A stretch of 53,983 nucleotides of DNA. Source: a virus. The DNA is taken from the IMG/VR virus record IMGVR_UViG_3300027985_001102, positions 1 through 53,983 of that record, one strand, 5' to 3'. Shown here one piece after another: positions 47,588 through 53,983 of this stretch. The stretch's first letter is position 1, and every line of letters starts with the position of its first letter. The notes under the pieces are model-generated. The model ran no database searches, had not been told where the DNA came from, and worked only from the letters and a program-made list of their open reading frames with translations. A program made the position numbers and the translations under genes.

Positions 47588-48486
47588 AAATACACCTTGA
47601 TCGGCGTTCGTGGTGGAATGTAGGTCGGGTCCTCTAGCTGTGTGTTGAGCTGAAGCAGATCGCCTACCTTCTGACCGCGTTCCGATGCCACGGAATACAG
47701 GTCAGTCTCGTGGTCGTAGGTTCGAGTTGTGATTCGCCTCGACCTCGAACGAGCTTGTGACGATGCTCGAGCAGCGGAATCACGGATCTCCAGCAGCTTT
47801 CGCTGTATTGGAGCGGATTCCGGATCAGTCAGACCGAGCGTTCGCTCAATCGACTCGGCCGCTCGTGTGACTTGTCCGGCCTTCATTTCTACGTCCGCGA
47901 CCATCTCGCCTGGAGCGTTCGCCATACCTTCAAGCTCGGCCGCTGCCTCAGTCAGTTCGGAGAAATCGCCGTCCCACTCGCCAAGCGAATCCGCATCGAA
48001 CTCCGCTTCCTCGACTGTGCGACTGGTCGAGCCTCCAACCCACTCGGTGATCTCACTTGGATCAAGACTGTCTTCGTTGTCGCGAACGAATGTGATGCTC
48101 ATCCGTTCGGCATTCCGCATCGAGGTGTCTGCGGATCGGGTCCAGTCCTGGGCACGGACACGAATATTTCGCTCCCATGGAAGGTGAAGTGTGGCAGTCA
48201 AGGAGGTACGCAATGCTGCATCGAGTAGGCTGATTCGGTCGGGCCAAAGCAAAGTATCGTTACCTAGGCGCGGCTCATCGATGGTGTTGCAGAACAACGC
48301 TACAACTGTGAACGTGTCTGCCTTCTCACCGGTGTTGTCAAGTTTGGCTCCCGGTCGATAGGGCCTCTCGCGAGGCACTATGCGATTCCCACTCTGTTTC
48401 TCGCGCGATATGACTGGAAAGATGATCTCCTCCCCATCGTCTGGCACAAACGATGCGGGAGAAGTGCTGTTCCATTCGTCCGTCAT
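47584..48486 (-). CDS. Mu gpN-like tail protein with LysM-like C-terminus
   Basis: 300 residues. N-terminal FPVISREKQSGNRIVPRERP, NTGEKADTFTVVALF and SLLDAALRTSLTATLHLPWE match the DNA-circularisation/gpN family domain. A helical middle (VADVEMKAGQVTRAAESIER) and C-terminal ETDLYSVASERGQKVGDLLQ then YIPPRTPIKVYL look like a LysM-type module. ATGA overlap with the tape-measure gene. Confidence 0.75.
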   Translation of the reverse strand: MTDEWNSTSPASFVPDDGEEIIFPVISREKQSGNRIVPRERPYRPGAKLDNTGEKADTFTVVALFCNTIDEPRLGNDTLLWPDRISLLDAALRTSLTATLHLPWERNIRVRAQDWTRSADTSMRNAERMSITFVRDNEDSLDPSEITEWVGGSTSRTVEEAEFDADSLGEWDGDFSELTEAAAELEGMANAPGEMVADVEMKAGQVTRAAESIERTLGLTDPESAPIQRKLLEIRDSAARASSQARSRSRRITTRTYDHETDLYSVASERGQKVGDLLQLNTQLEDPTYIPPRTPIKVYL

Positions 48487-50414
48487 CCGCTTGCTCCTGG
48501 ACCGTTCGGCGGTGTTGGTGGGAGTCCGTTCGATCCTGTCGGTTTGCCCTTTACCTTCGCAAGCTCAACCGCTGCCTTTCGAGCATTCTCCCCTACAGAT
48601 CGGAATGCTTCGGCAGCCGCTTTGGCTTCTTCGCCCGCACCACCCAGTTGCCCCTCAAGGACACGGGTCATCTTAGCCCCTTCCTTGCTGGCAGAAAGCG
48701 AGCGAGCCTCCGGGTTAAGCGATTCATCACCTGTTACAAAGGCGGCAGCCTTTCCAAACACAGCCGTGGCCGCGGACATGGGCTTCCTATTGTGGGCGTT
48801 TCTGGCAGAGCGAAGCTCTTCCAGTGCCTTCTTCTTTTCGGAGGTGGACGCTCCAGGATCGCCCGCCACTTGTTCTGCCCTTGCCGTTGCCGTACGTAGA
48901 TCACGTTGGGCCTTGTCATCCCCCTCCAAAGCGTCATCGATAGCTTTCTCTCCGATCTCGTAAGCAATCAATGCCGCTGCAGCAACGCCAATTGCCTTGC
49001 CAGCCGTGGCCCATCCACCGCTCTTGGCAGCGTCCGCAGCGATCATGGAACCGACACCGGCGAACGCCTTCTTGCTTACTGTCAACGCAGCTGTCTGCGT
49101 TCCAGCGCTGAGAGCCGCGCCACCGACTCGCCCCCCCACATACAGCCCACCAGCCAGTGCGGGATTGCGAGTTACAAACTCGACGATCTTGCTCATGCCC
49201 TCTGCCAGTTTGGGAAGAGATTTTGCCAACTCATCCATGGCCGAAAGCATCTCTGGTTTGGTGAACGACTGGTAAAACGTCTCCATGGCCTGCTGGAGCT
49301 TGCGCTGTGGTTCCTCTTGCCGTCTCTTTGATTCTTCGGCGATCTTTGCGGCTGTGAGGGATGAGCTACCGGCTTCACCCATGGCTCGATCAAACGCCCT
49401 TAGTCCCGCCTCCGTAGCTTCCTTCGCGCTCTTTCCACTCGCCTTCGCTTTTACCACTGCTTCATCAAATGGCTTGGCGAGTTCGTCAAACACGGTCCTG
49501 GAATCGCCGGTTAGCGAGGCCTCGATTGCGGTTCGACCTTTGCCTCCGAGCATTGATCGGATCTTATCGAACGCGGTTGAGTCCGCATCAAACTTGATTC
49601 CACTCTTTTTTGATAGGTTCTTCAGATCTGATGAACCACGTTTGAACCTCTCCAGAAGCATCTTGAGACCTGGGGAGGCCTTCTCACCAACACGCGAGTC
49701 GAGCGCTACCATCACACCAAGCAAGGTGGACATGCCCTCTTTGCCCTTGAGCCCTGCCGCTGCCGCCTCGCCTGCCATCAAGGCGAACTTCGGGCCCATC
49801 GCATCAATTGAGGCTCCGCCAACTCCAACCTTCTCCACAAACGCAGCCATCATATCAGGCAGATCCTTGGAGGTGGCACCAAACTTGCGTTGCATGAGTT
49901 GAGCCGCATTTGCCAAGTGGTCAACAGAGTAACCGGTAGCATTGGCTGCGTTTGCAATCGACTCTAACGAAGCTTTGGTGTATTCGGAATCGCCCGTCGC
50001 CTCGAACACGCTCTTGAATGCTCCCGCCATCTCGCTCGCACTACGGCTCGTCTGTAATGCCACCGGCTCGATCTGGCTCTGAATCTGCTGCCATGTGACA
50101 GCCTCTTTCCCCGTCTTTGAAATGTTGAACGCAAGGTCGGAGTAGACCGAGCGCATCTCAAGAGCTGACTTCAAACCAGCACCCACTCCGATCGCACCGC
50201 CAAGTGTGGTGGCTGCTTTGAGAGCACCCTTGATGTCGTTCATGAGCGCTCCAGCCGCATCGCGCCCAGCCTTGAACCCAGCCTTCATCGGTTCGGATAA
50301 CGCCTTGCCGATCTGGGACCCCACTCGTCCAGCTTGCCGCGCCACGTCCCGCATGCCACCAGCGAATGAGCCGGCGTTCAACGTCAGACGGACAGATGCG
50401 TCACGTGTCGCCAT
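48483..50414 (-). CDS. Tail tape-measure protein
   Basis: 643 residues from ATG 50414 (AGGA 9 bases upstream; TTG 50420 is poorer). Helical, Ala/Gly/Lys-rich, with conserved-type segments GRVGSQIGKALSEPMKAGFK, VDHLANAAQLMQRKFGATSK and KFALMAGEAAAAGLKG. Hydrophobic stretches lie at about 435-500 (LAGGLYVGGRVGGAALSAG, WATAGKAIGVAAAALIAYEI). Its length sets tail length; at about 0.15 nm per residue this implies a tail near 95 nm. Its start overlaps the frameshifted chaperone end by 14 nt. Confidence 0.88.
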   Translation of the reverse strand: MATRDASVRLTLNAGSFAGGMRDVARQAGRVGSQIGKALSEPMKAGFKAGRDAAGALMNDIKGALKAATTLGGAIGVGAGLKSALEMRSVYSDLAFNISKTGKEAVTWQQIQSQIEPVALQTSRSASEMAGAFKSVFEATGDSEYTKASLESIANAANATGYSVDHLANAAQLMQRKFGATSKDLPDMMAAFVEKVGVGGASIDAMGPKFALMAGEAAAAGLKGKEGMSTLLGVMVALDSRVGEKASPGLKMLLERFKRGSSDLKNLSKKSGIKFDADSTAFDKIRSMLGGKGRTAIEASLTGDSRTVFDELAKPFDEAVVKAKASGKSAKEATEAGLRAFDRAMGEAGSSSLTAAKIAEESKRRQEEPQRKLQQAMETFYQSFTKPEMLSAMDELAKSLPKLAEGMSKIVEFVTRNPALAGGLYVGGRVGGAALSAGTQTAALTVSKKAFAGVGSMIAADAAKSGGWATAGKAIGVAAAALIAYEIGEKAIDDALEGDDKAQRDLRTATARAEQVAGDPGASTSEKKKALEELRSARNAHNRKPMSAATAVFGKAAAFVTGDESLNPEARSLSASKEGAKMTRVLEGQLGGAGEEAKAAAEAFRSVGENARKAAVELAKVKGKPTGSNGLPPTPPNGPGASG

Positions 50415-51068
50415 CGCCAAGCATCCTGTCGAGGGTGTCCCTCAGTTCGGGCCAAGACGCGCTCCCGCGCAAGATCGACATCAGCTCGCCGGTCCCGAGG
50501 GTGCCAGCGTCGAGTTCGCGCACGATCGCAACCATGCAAGCACTGTCGGACAGGTCGCGGCTAGCTCCGCCATAGAAACGATGAAGCTGGGCTGCTCGAA
50601 CCCAGCGATACCGGTCAAAGGGAGGCAGTGGCCCGCCCGTGCCACTTCGATGAGTTTCCGGTAGACGTCGTCCTCGGACATGATGCGCTCGCGCGGGTCA
50701 AGCATGTCCCGATAGACACGAATCCGCCCGAGTATGTCCTGAAGCGTGCCCTCATCAAACCGAGACTTGAGCTCGTCAGGCTCGCACATCTGTGCCTCAG
50801 TCTCCGGGTCTCGAATGCACTTTGCGAGCAGACACAGTTGCTCAAATTCCTCGAACATGTCTCGATCGGCGGCGGGATCCAACTTCTCACGAGCGAACAT
50901 CGCCTTGACGTCGATTCTCGCCTGAAGCAACTCTGCCGGTCGTGGAACTCGCACCTTGATAGGCACATCCACAAACGCCTTCGTGCGCGGGTCGAACTCG
51001 CGCAACTTGTCGGAAATGACCACGTGGCCCTTCGCGCCTCGCTCCATCTCCAGCTCTGACCAGTCCAT
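50401..51068 (-). CDS. Tail assembly chaperone, -1 frameshift product (GT-like)
   Basis: Reading from ATG 51068 and slipping -1 at CCCTTTG (50622-50616) gives a 222-residue product ending at TGA 50403-50401. The downstream frame (DRYRWVRAAQLHRFYGG, then SACMVAIVRELDAG, LMSILRGSASWPEL) is open and protein-like well before any start codon, and overlaps the 0 frame by about 130 nt. Lambda G/GT and the Mu tail genes show the same logic: the minor long form recruits the tape measure. Confidence 0.8.
50481..51068 (-). CDS. Tail assembly chaperone, 0-frame product (G-like, Mu gp41 position)
   Basis: 195 residues from ATG 51068 with the strong site GGGAGGA 5 bases upstream; the TTG at 51080 would lie within it. 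Acidic helical protein (LREFDPRTKAFVDVPIKVRV, EEFEQLCLLAKCIRDPETEA). It lies between tube and tape-measure genes, where tail chaperones always occur. It stops at 50481, about 135 bases after the slippery site. Confidence 0.8.
   Translation of the reverse strand: MDWSELEMERGAKGHVVISDKLREFDPRTKAFVDVPIKVRVPRPAELLQARIDVKAMFAREKLDPAADRDMFEEFEQLCLLAKCIRDPETEAQMCEPDELKSRFDEGTLQDILGRIRVYRDMLDPRERIMSEDDVYRKLIEVARAGHCLPLTGIAGFEQPSFIVSMAELAATCPTVLAWLRSCANSTLAPSGPAS
50616..50622 (-). other. Slippery heptamer C CCT TTG for -1 frameshifting
   Basis: On the minus strand the codons CTC-CCT-TTG place CCCTTTG exactly as X XXY YYZ, so both tRNAs re-pair after slipping back one base (CCC, TTT). Downstream, both frames look coding. 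No obvious pseudoknot was checked. Confidence 0.75.
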
Positions 51069-51099
51069 GATTCCTCCCAAATGGTGTTCAAATAGTTGA

Positions 51100-51130
51100 G
51101 GCCCGGACCGGGGAGGAACGGTTCCGGGCC
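51100..51130 (-). terminator. Strong hairpin between tube and chaperone genes
   Basis: GGCCCGGACCG (51100-51110) and CGGTTCCGGGCC (51119-51130) pair in an 11-bp stem with one bulge and an 8-base loop, in the 93-bp gap. No U-run follows. It may attenuate transcription or protect the abundant sheath/tube mRNA so that chaperone and tape measure are made in lower amounts. Confidence 0.55.
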
Positions 51131-51161
51131 CCGGACCCGAGGGGCATCGAGTCCTTTCCGT

Positions 51162-51536
51162 CTACTTGTTCTTCCCGATAATCTTCGCCGAGAACTCGAT
51201 CGCGCCTGACATGTTGGTCGTGTACTCCAGATCGTCGATCTCTCCGGTAATAGCCACGACAAGACCAGGAAGCTTGAGACGATATTGGGAAACCTTGTCC
51301 TTGTCGTACTCTTCCTTCCAGTCACGCTCGAATCCGTTCGCGTCAATGACCGCCTTGAAGGTCATTTCGTTGGCCGACTCACCACGGGTTACACCCGCCT
51401 CAGGATCGCGAAGGGTACCCTGGAGTTTCTTTCCCTTGCTCAGCCGAACTGTGACGTCGGTCACCTGAATCAGATCGCCAGCGCCCTTGCTTACACGGCC
51501 TCGCGGATACTTGAGGACTTCGTCACCCATGCTCAA
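51162..51536 (-). CDS. Tail tube protein, Mu gpM-like
   Basis: 124 residues. EVLKYPRGRVSKGAGDLIQV, GKKLQGTLRDPEAGVTRGES, EMTFKAVIDANGFERDW and the closing TTNMSGAIEFSAKIIG match the gpM tube family. It forms the inner tube of the contractile tail. ATGA overlap with the sheath gene. Confidence 0.85.
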   Translation of the reverse strand: MSMGDEVLKYPRGRVSKGAGDLIQVTDVTVRLSKGKKLQGTLRDPEAGVTRGESANEMTFKAVIDANGFERDWKEEYDKDKVSQYRLKLPGLVVAITGEIDDLEYTTNMSGAIEFSAKIIGKNK

Positions 51537-53053
51537 CCTGCCTTTGCTACGTAGACGCCGAACTTGCTAAGGATCTTGAACGGTACGGCCGGGATGAAGA
51601 TGTTGACCTGTGTTGGGTCAGTCGAATCGACCGCAACGACATACGACCCGTCAACCACGGCGGATTCGAACGCATCCCCGTCAATGACCCCCTTGGGCAC
51701 CCAGTAGCCTATGGTGCGCGCTGAAATGAACGTCTTGACGTCAGACTCTTCAACGACGCCCTCAGGCAGCGGATTGTCGCCAACCACACGGTCCTTAGCA
51801 ATCTTGGCCTGCTTGAACTCGTTGGGGAGCGCCGAGCGGATGTCCTTTGCATAGTCGTACAGGGCATCCACTTCGTTGACGTCGAAACATCGCACATCTG
51901 GATTCCCACTCTCGTCCTGTGAGTGAGTGGTGATCGGGCGCATGAGCTGCAGCGTGCCGGTCGCCGAGTAGCACATCAGCGATACGCCGTTGGTCATGGC
52001 ATCAATGGCCTCGGGGTCCGTCGGGTTGTCCCCAAGGATGTCCGCGCTCGGGTACAGCCCCTTGAGTTCAGTCCCGATGCGGTTCGAGTTGGGGTTCAGC
52101 TTGCGCCGTCGCATGCGATCGCCAGCTTCTGCGCCTGCGAGCTCGCACGGGAGGGACTCAAGTCCTACACCGCACAAATGCTCAATCACTTCAGCATTTC
52201 GTCCAATTGCACCCGTCTTTGCGGCCGCGATTGTTGAAGTGCTAGCGATCACGCCTTGCTGCAGTTTCGCCGAAAGCCCAGTGTTGAGTCCTTCAATGTG
52301 GGCCTGAAGACTCGCCGGGTTGTTACCGGACGCCGCATTGGTGTCTGCGTTGCTGCAGCACAAAACGATCAAGTCGTACTCGGTTCCCTGCGCAGATGCG
52401 AGCGCCGTAGTGAATACTGGCTCGGTCGTGCCACCAGTAAGGTTTGCACCCGAAACGGCAACAGACCCTCCGGCACATCCCAAAATGATTCGTGCGCGAA
52501 GTGTCACATCGTTACCGGCTGGCCCCTTCCCCTTTGCGGTGAGATCAACGTCTCCAGCCGCAACAGCATCCGTGGCAGTTACAAAAAGGTCGTCAGCCAA
52601 TCGGTTGATGTAGGAGACTGCCTTCGTCACCAAATCGTCGGCAGATTCACCAACATTCCACGGCACGTCGATGATTCGACCCTGGATCCAGTGACGGACA
52701 GTGCCGTTGGTAGTGATTGTTCCCGTGTAGGTAATGGTCCCCGTGGCCGCTGCCCCGGCGCTTGCTGTTGGACAAAGAAGGTCAACTCGCGCAGTCGCAT
52801 CGTTCGCGAACAATGCCTTGTAGGCCAAGTGAGGAAGCGATCCCTGACCGGCCGCTGTCTTGACGTCGTCGGGGCTGTTGACCGTGCGAATCTCCGTGTC
52901 GACGGTCATGTCTCCGCCGGTGGTGTTCTTCGGGCCCACAAGCAATGCACGGATCTGCCCAGACCCTGGAGAGGCCGAGCCGTAGAGCAGATCGACAACC
53001 AAATGAAGCCCGGGAACCGGGTTGGATGGCGCGACAGCCAGGGGGATTCCCAT
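51533..53053 (-). CDS. Tail sheath protein, Mu gpL-like
   Basis: 506 residues. N-terminal IRALLVGPKNTTGGDMTVDT, KALFANDATARVDLLCPTAS; central beta domain; then EYDLIVLCCSNADTNAASGN and the C-terminal sheath domain (DVNEVDALYDYAKDIRSALP, RTIGYWVPKGVIDGDAFESA, PAVPFKILSKFGVYVAKAG). This establishes a contractile tail (myovirus). It overlaps the DUF2635 gene by one base. Confidence 0.92.
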   Translation of the reverse strand: MGIPLAVAPSNPVPGLHLVVDLLYGSASPGSGQIRALLVGPKNTTGGDMTVDTEIRTVNSPDDVKTAAGQGSLPHLAYKALFANDATARVDLLCPTASAGAAATGTITYTGTITTNGTVRHWIQGRIIDVPWNVGESADDLVTKAVSYINRLADDLFVTATDAVAAGDVDLTAKGKGPAGNDVTLRARIILGCAGGSVAVSGANLTGGTTEPVFTTALASAQGTEYDLIVLCCSNADTNAASGNNPASLQAHIEGLNTGLSAKLQQGVIASTSTIAAAKTGAIGRNAEVIEHLCGVGLESLPCELAGAEAGDRMRRRKLNPNSNRIGTELKGLYPSADILGDNPTDPEAIDAMTNGVSLMCYSATGTLQLMRPITTHSQDESGNPDVRCFDVNEVDALYDYAKDIRSALPNEFKQAKIAKDRVVGDNPLPEGVVEESDVKTFISARTIGYWVPKGVIDGDAFESAVVDGSYVVAVDSTDPTQVNIFIPAVPFKILSKFGVYVAKAG

Positions 53054-53340
53054 CAGTCCTCACTCTCCGCGGGGGTGGCCGCGATTGATGCTTCGTATTC
53101 CGCGGCGGATACCTCAACCAGATCACCGCGTCGCACTGCCGCATTGAGCTCACGCACGTATCGCCCGCAGTAAATCTCGGTTAGTGGCGTGATCTTCGCC
53201 GTATCCCAAACGACTTCGCGCCCGTTCCGGACCGCTCCAATAAGCTCACACGCACGCGACGGGGAGCCGGAGTCATACCGCGCTACAGCTCGGCCTTCTA
53301 CAGAGCGAAAAAACCGCGTGAACTTAGGGGCATCAGCCAT
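53053..53340 (-). CDS. DUF2635 protein (Mu gp38-like)
   Basis: 95 residues. RFFRSVEGRAVARYDSGSPS, EVVWDTAKITPLTEIYCGRY and RRGDLVEVSAAEYEASI resemble DUF2635, a small protein always encoded directly before the sheath gene in Mu-like phages. It ends in an acidic tail. Role unknown, probably assembly of the sheath. Confidence 0.7.
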   Translation of the reverse strand: MADAPKFTRFFRSVEGRAVARYDSGSPSRACELIGAVRNGREVVWDTAKITPLTEIYCGRYVRELNAAVRRGDLVEVSAAEYEASIAATPAESED

Positions 53341-53349
53341 GTCTAGATC

Positions 53350-53983
53350 CTACGTCATGGGGATGGTGGCGTCGGGAACGTCGATTTCGGATGGATGTGT
53401 GCCAGCCGCATAGAACGAGCGGTACCGCGTGGCGATCCAGTCGCTGAACGTCTGTGAATCCCGATGAACCAACGCGTATCCAGTCGTGAATCGCACTATG
53501 TCTACAAACGACGTCGGGGTCGTTCCGTATGGGCGAGCATCGAGAATCTCTATCCCTTGCGGATGGCTCAGTACCTGCCCACGCACTGCAGTCAAATCGG
53601 TGAGTACCTCAAGCACATCATCACGAAGCGTCGCCCCTTCACGGAGCCGAATCGCGAGGTCAGATTGCCTGGTAGTGACCAGGAACAGTGCCCACTCGTT
53701 CTTGAATAGACGCCGCCCCCGTCCTGCCCTGTCCTGGGTCACACCGTAGGCTGCCGACACAGACCCATTCACAGGGGTAGCAGCGAGCCACGACAGCACA
53801 GCCGCTGGGGTATCAACCGCTTGAGCGCGGAACAGTGAAATGGCCGTGTTCTGGTCCAGCTCACGGTATTCCTTGATCTGCCTCAGTGCGCCGAATGTTT
53901 CGAGCGAAACACCGCCGGTTACTCCAGCGGGTGATGCGCTCTTGGTCTCAACGCCAGCAATCGGAGGGTCCCAGAGAACCTCG
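53350..53983 (-). CDS. Mu gp37-like (DUF1834) tail protein, C-terminal part
   Basis: This is the 3' part of the gene that starts at 440 on the other side of the join; the frame is open throughout. It contains the segment WALFLVTTRQSDLAIRLREG and a later RPYGTTPTSFVDIVRFTTGY, matching the pattern of gp37-type tail proteins. It ends with TAG at 53352-53350, ten bases before the DUF2635 gene. On the unmerged window it would be wrongly called as a short ORF from a GTG at 53799. Confidence 0.7.
   Translation of the reverse strand, partial: EVLWDPPIAGVETKSASPAGVTGGVSLETFGALRQIKEYRELDQNTAISLFRAQAVDTPAAVLSWLAATPVNGSVSAAYGVTQDRAGRGRRLFKNEWALFLVTTRQSDLAIRLREGATLRDDVLEVLTDLTAVRGQVLSHPQGIEILDARPYGTTPTSFVDIVRFTTGYALVHRDSQTFSDWIATRYRSFYAAGTHPSEIDVPDATIPMT
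53840..53983. repeat. Right copy of 144-bp terminal direct repeat
   Basis: Exact copy of bases 1-144. Merging the two copies restores one open minus-strand gene running from 440 through base 1 to 53350. Confidence 0.95.

Noticed and set aside
50615-51346. 243-codon minus-strand ORF over tube and chaperone genes
   Set aside because: Arg/Ser-rich shadow frame of two genes with clear ribosome sites and coding patterns.
1-53983. CRISPR array, diversity-generating retroelement, insertion sequence, rRNA
   Set aside because: No evenly spaced 25-40 bp repeats, no reverse transcriptase or template/variable repeat near the fibre genes, no transposase, and no rRNA sequence were seen.

Overview
The window is a complete temperate tailed-phage (myovirus) genome. 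Bases 1-144 are repeated exactly at 53840-53983, so the molecule closes into a circle of 53,839 bp, and one minus-strand tail gene reads through the join. The virion genes are Mu-like (portal, GpI-type protease, DUF1320, DUF2635, contractile sheath, tube, N/P/45/46/47/48-type baseplate). Mu's transposition genes are absent. Instead there is a tyrosine integrase with a small excisionase-like protein, a repressor/ImmA immunity cassette and a DnaB-like replication module. The host is inferred, not shown: a GC-rich bacterium, plausibly a myxobacterium (Myxococcota). The clue is a phage lipoprotein whose Asp/Ala-rich 'DV' repeats after the lipidated Cys are a style typical of that group.

Layout. 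(1) 10391 down to 1, then 53839 down to 33712, minus strand: one late block of about 30 kb. It runs terS, terL, two tiny genes, portal-MuF, protease, decoration protein, major capsid, DUF1320, gpG-like, gp37-like (across the join), gp38-like, sheath, tube, frameshifted chaperone pair, tape measure, baseplate, fibre genes with a LamG-like protein, then holin-like, spanin-like and two peptidase-like lysis candidates. Most neighbours overlap by 4 nt (ATGA). A plus-strand lipoprotein gene (44633-45433) interrupts the baseplate genes. (2) 10439-11587, plus strand: a Fis-like HTH gene, an unknown gene and a TudS/DUF523 protein, convergent with (3). (3) 20891 down to 11574, minus strand: early/replication operon with Cro-like protein, coiled-coil protein, SF2 helicase, VRR-NUC nuclease, DnaB-like helicase, a 360-bp array of GAACCAGTTC palindromes (candidate origin or operator), a frameshifted conserved phage gene, an antirepressor-like gene and a ParB-PAPS-reductase fusion. 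(4) 20961-22181: repressor and ImmA-type peptidase facing each other, flanked by two copies of one promoter/operator. (5) 22268-28468, plus strand: zinc-ribbon small proteins, Rad50-like ATPase, RecE-like nuclease, DNA-binding protein with acidic tail, Dam methylase (out of frame at a C10 tract), excisionase-like protein, integrase. (6) 28712-33353, plus strand: a second Fis-like HTH gene and a dense train of small unknown genes, then a LITAF-like zinc/membrane protein.

Reading the genes together: one repressor probably silences both early arms in the lysogen through the duplicated operator, and ImmA would relieve it. The right arm supplies recombination, modification and integration functions and host-takeover candidates; the left arm replicates DNA from the palindrome region; the late block then builds and releases particles. 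The most novel-looking content is the convergent pair TudS-like desulfurase plus ParB-PAPS-reductase fusion, which suggests a sulfur-based nucleic-acid modification or counter-modification system. Other points of note are the programmed -1 frameshift in the tail chaperone, the palindrome array, the poly-C tract in the methylase and a tRNA-like minihelix.
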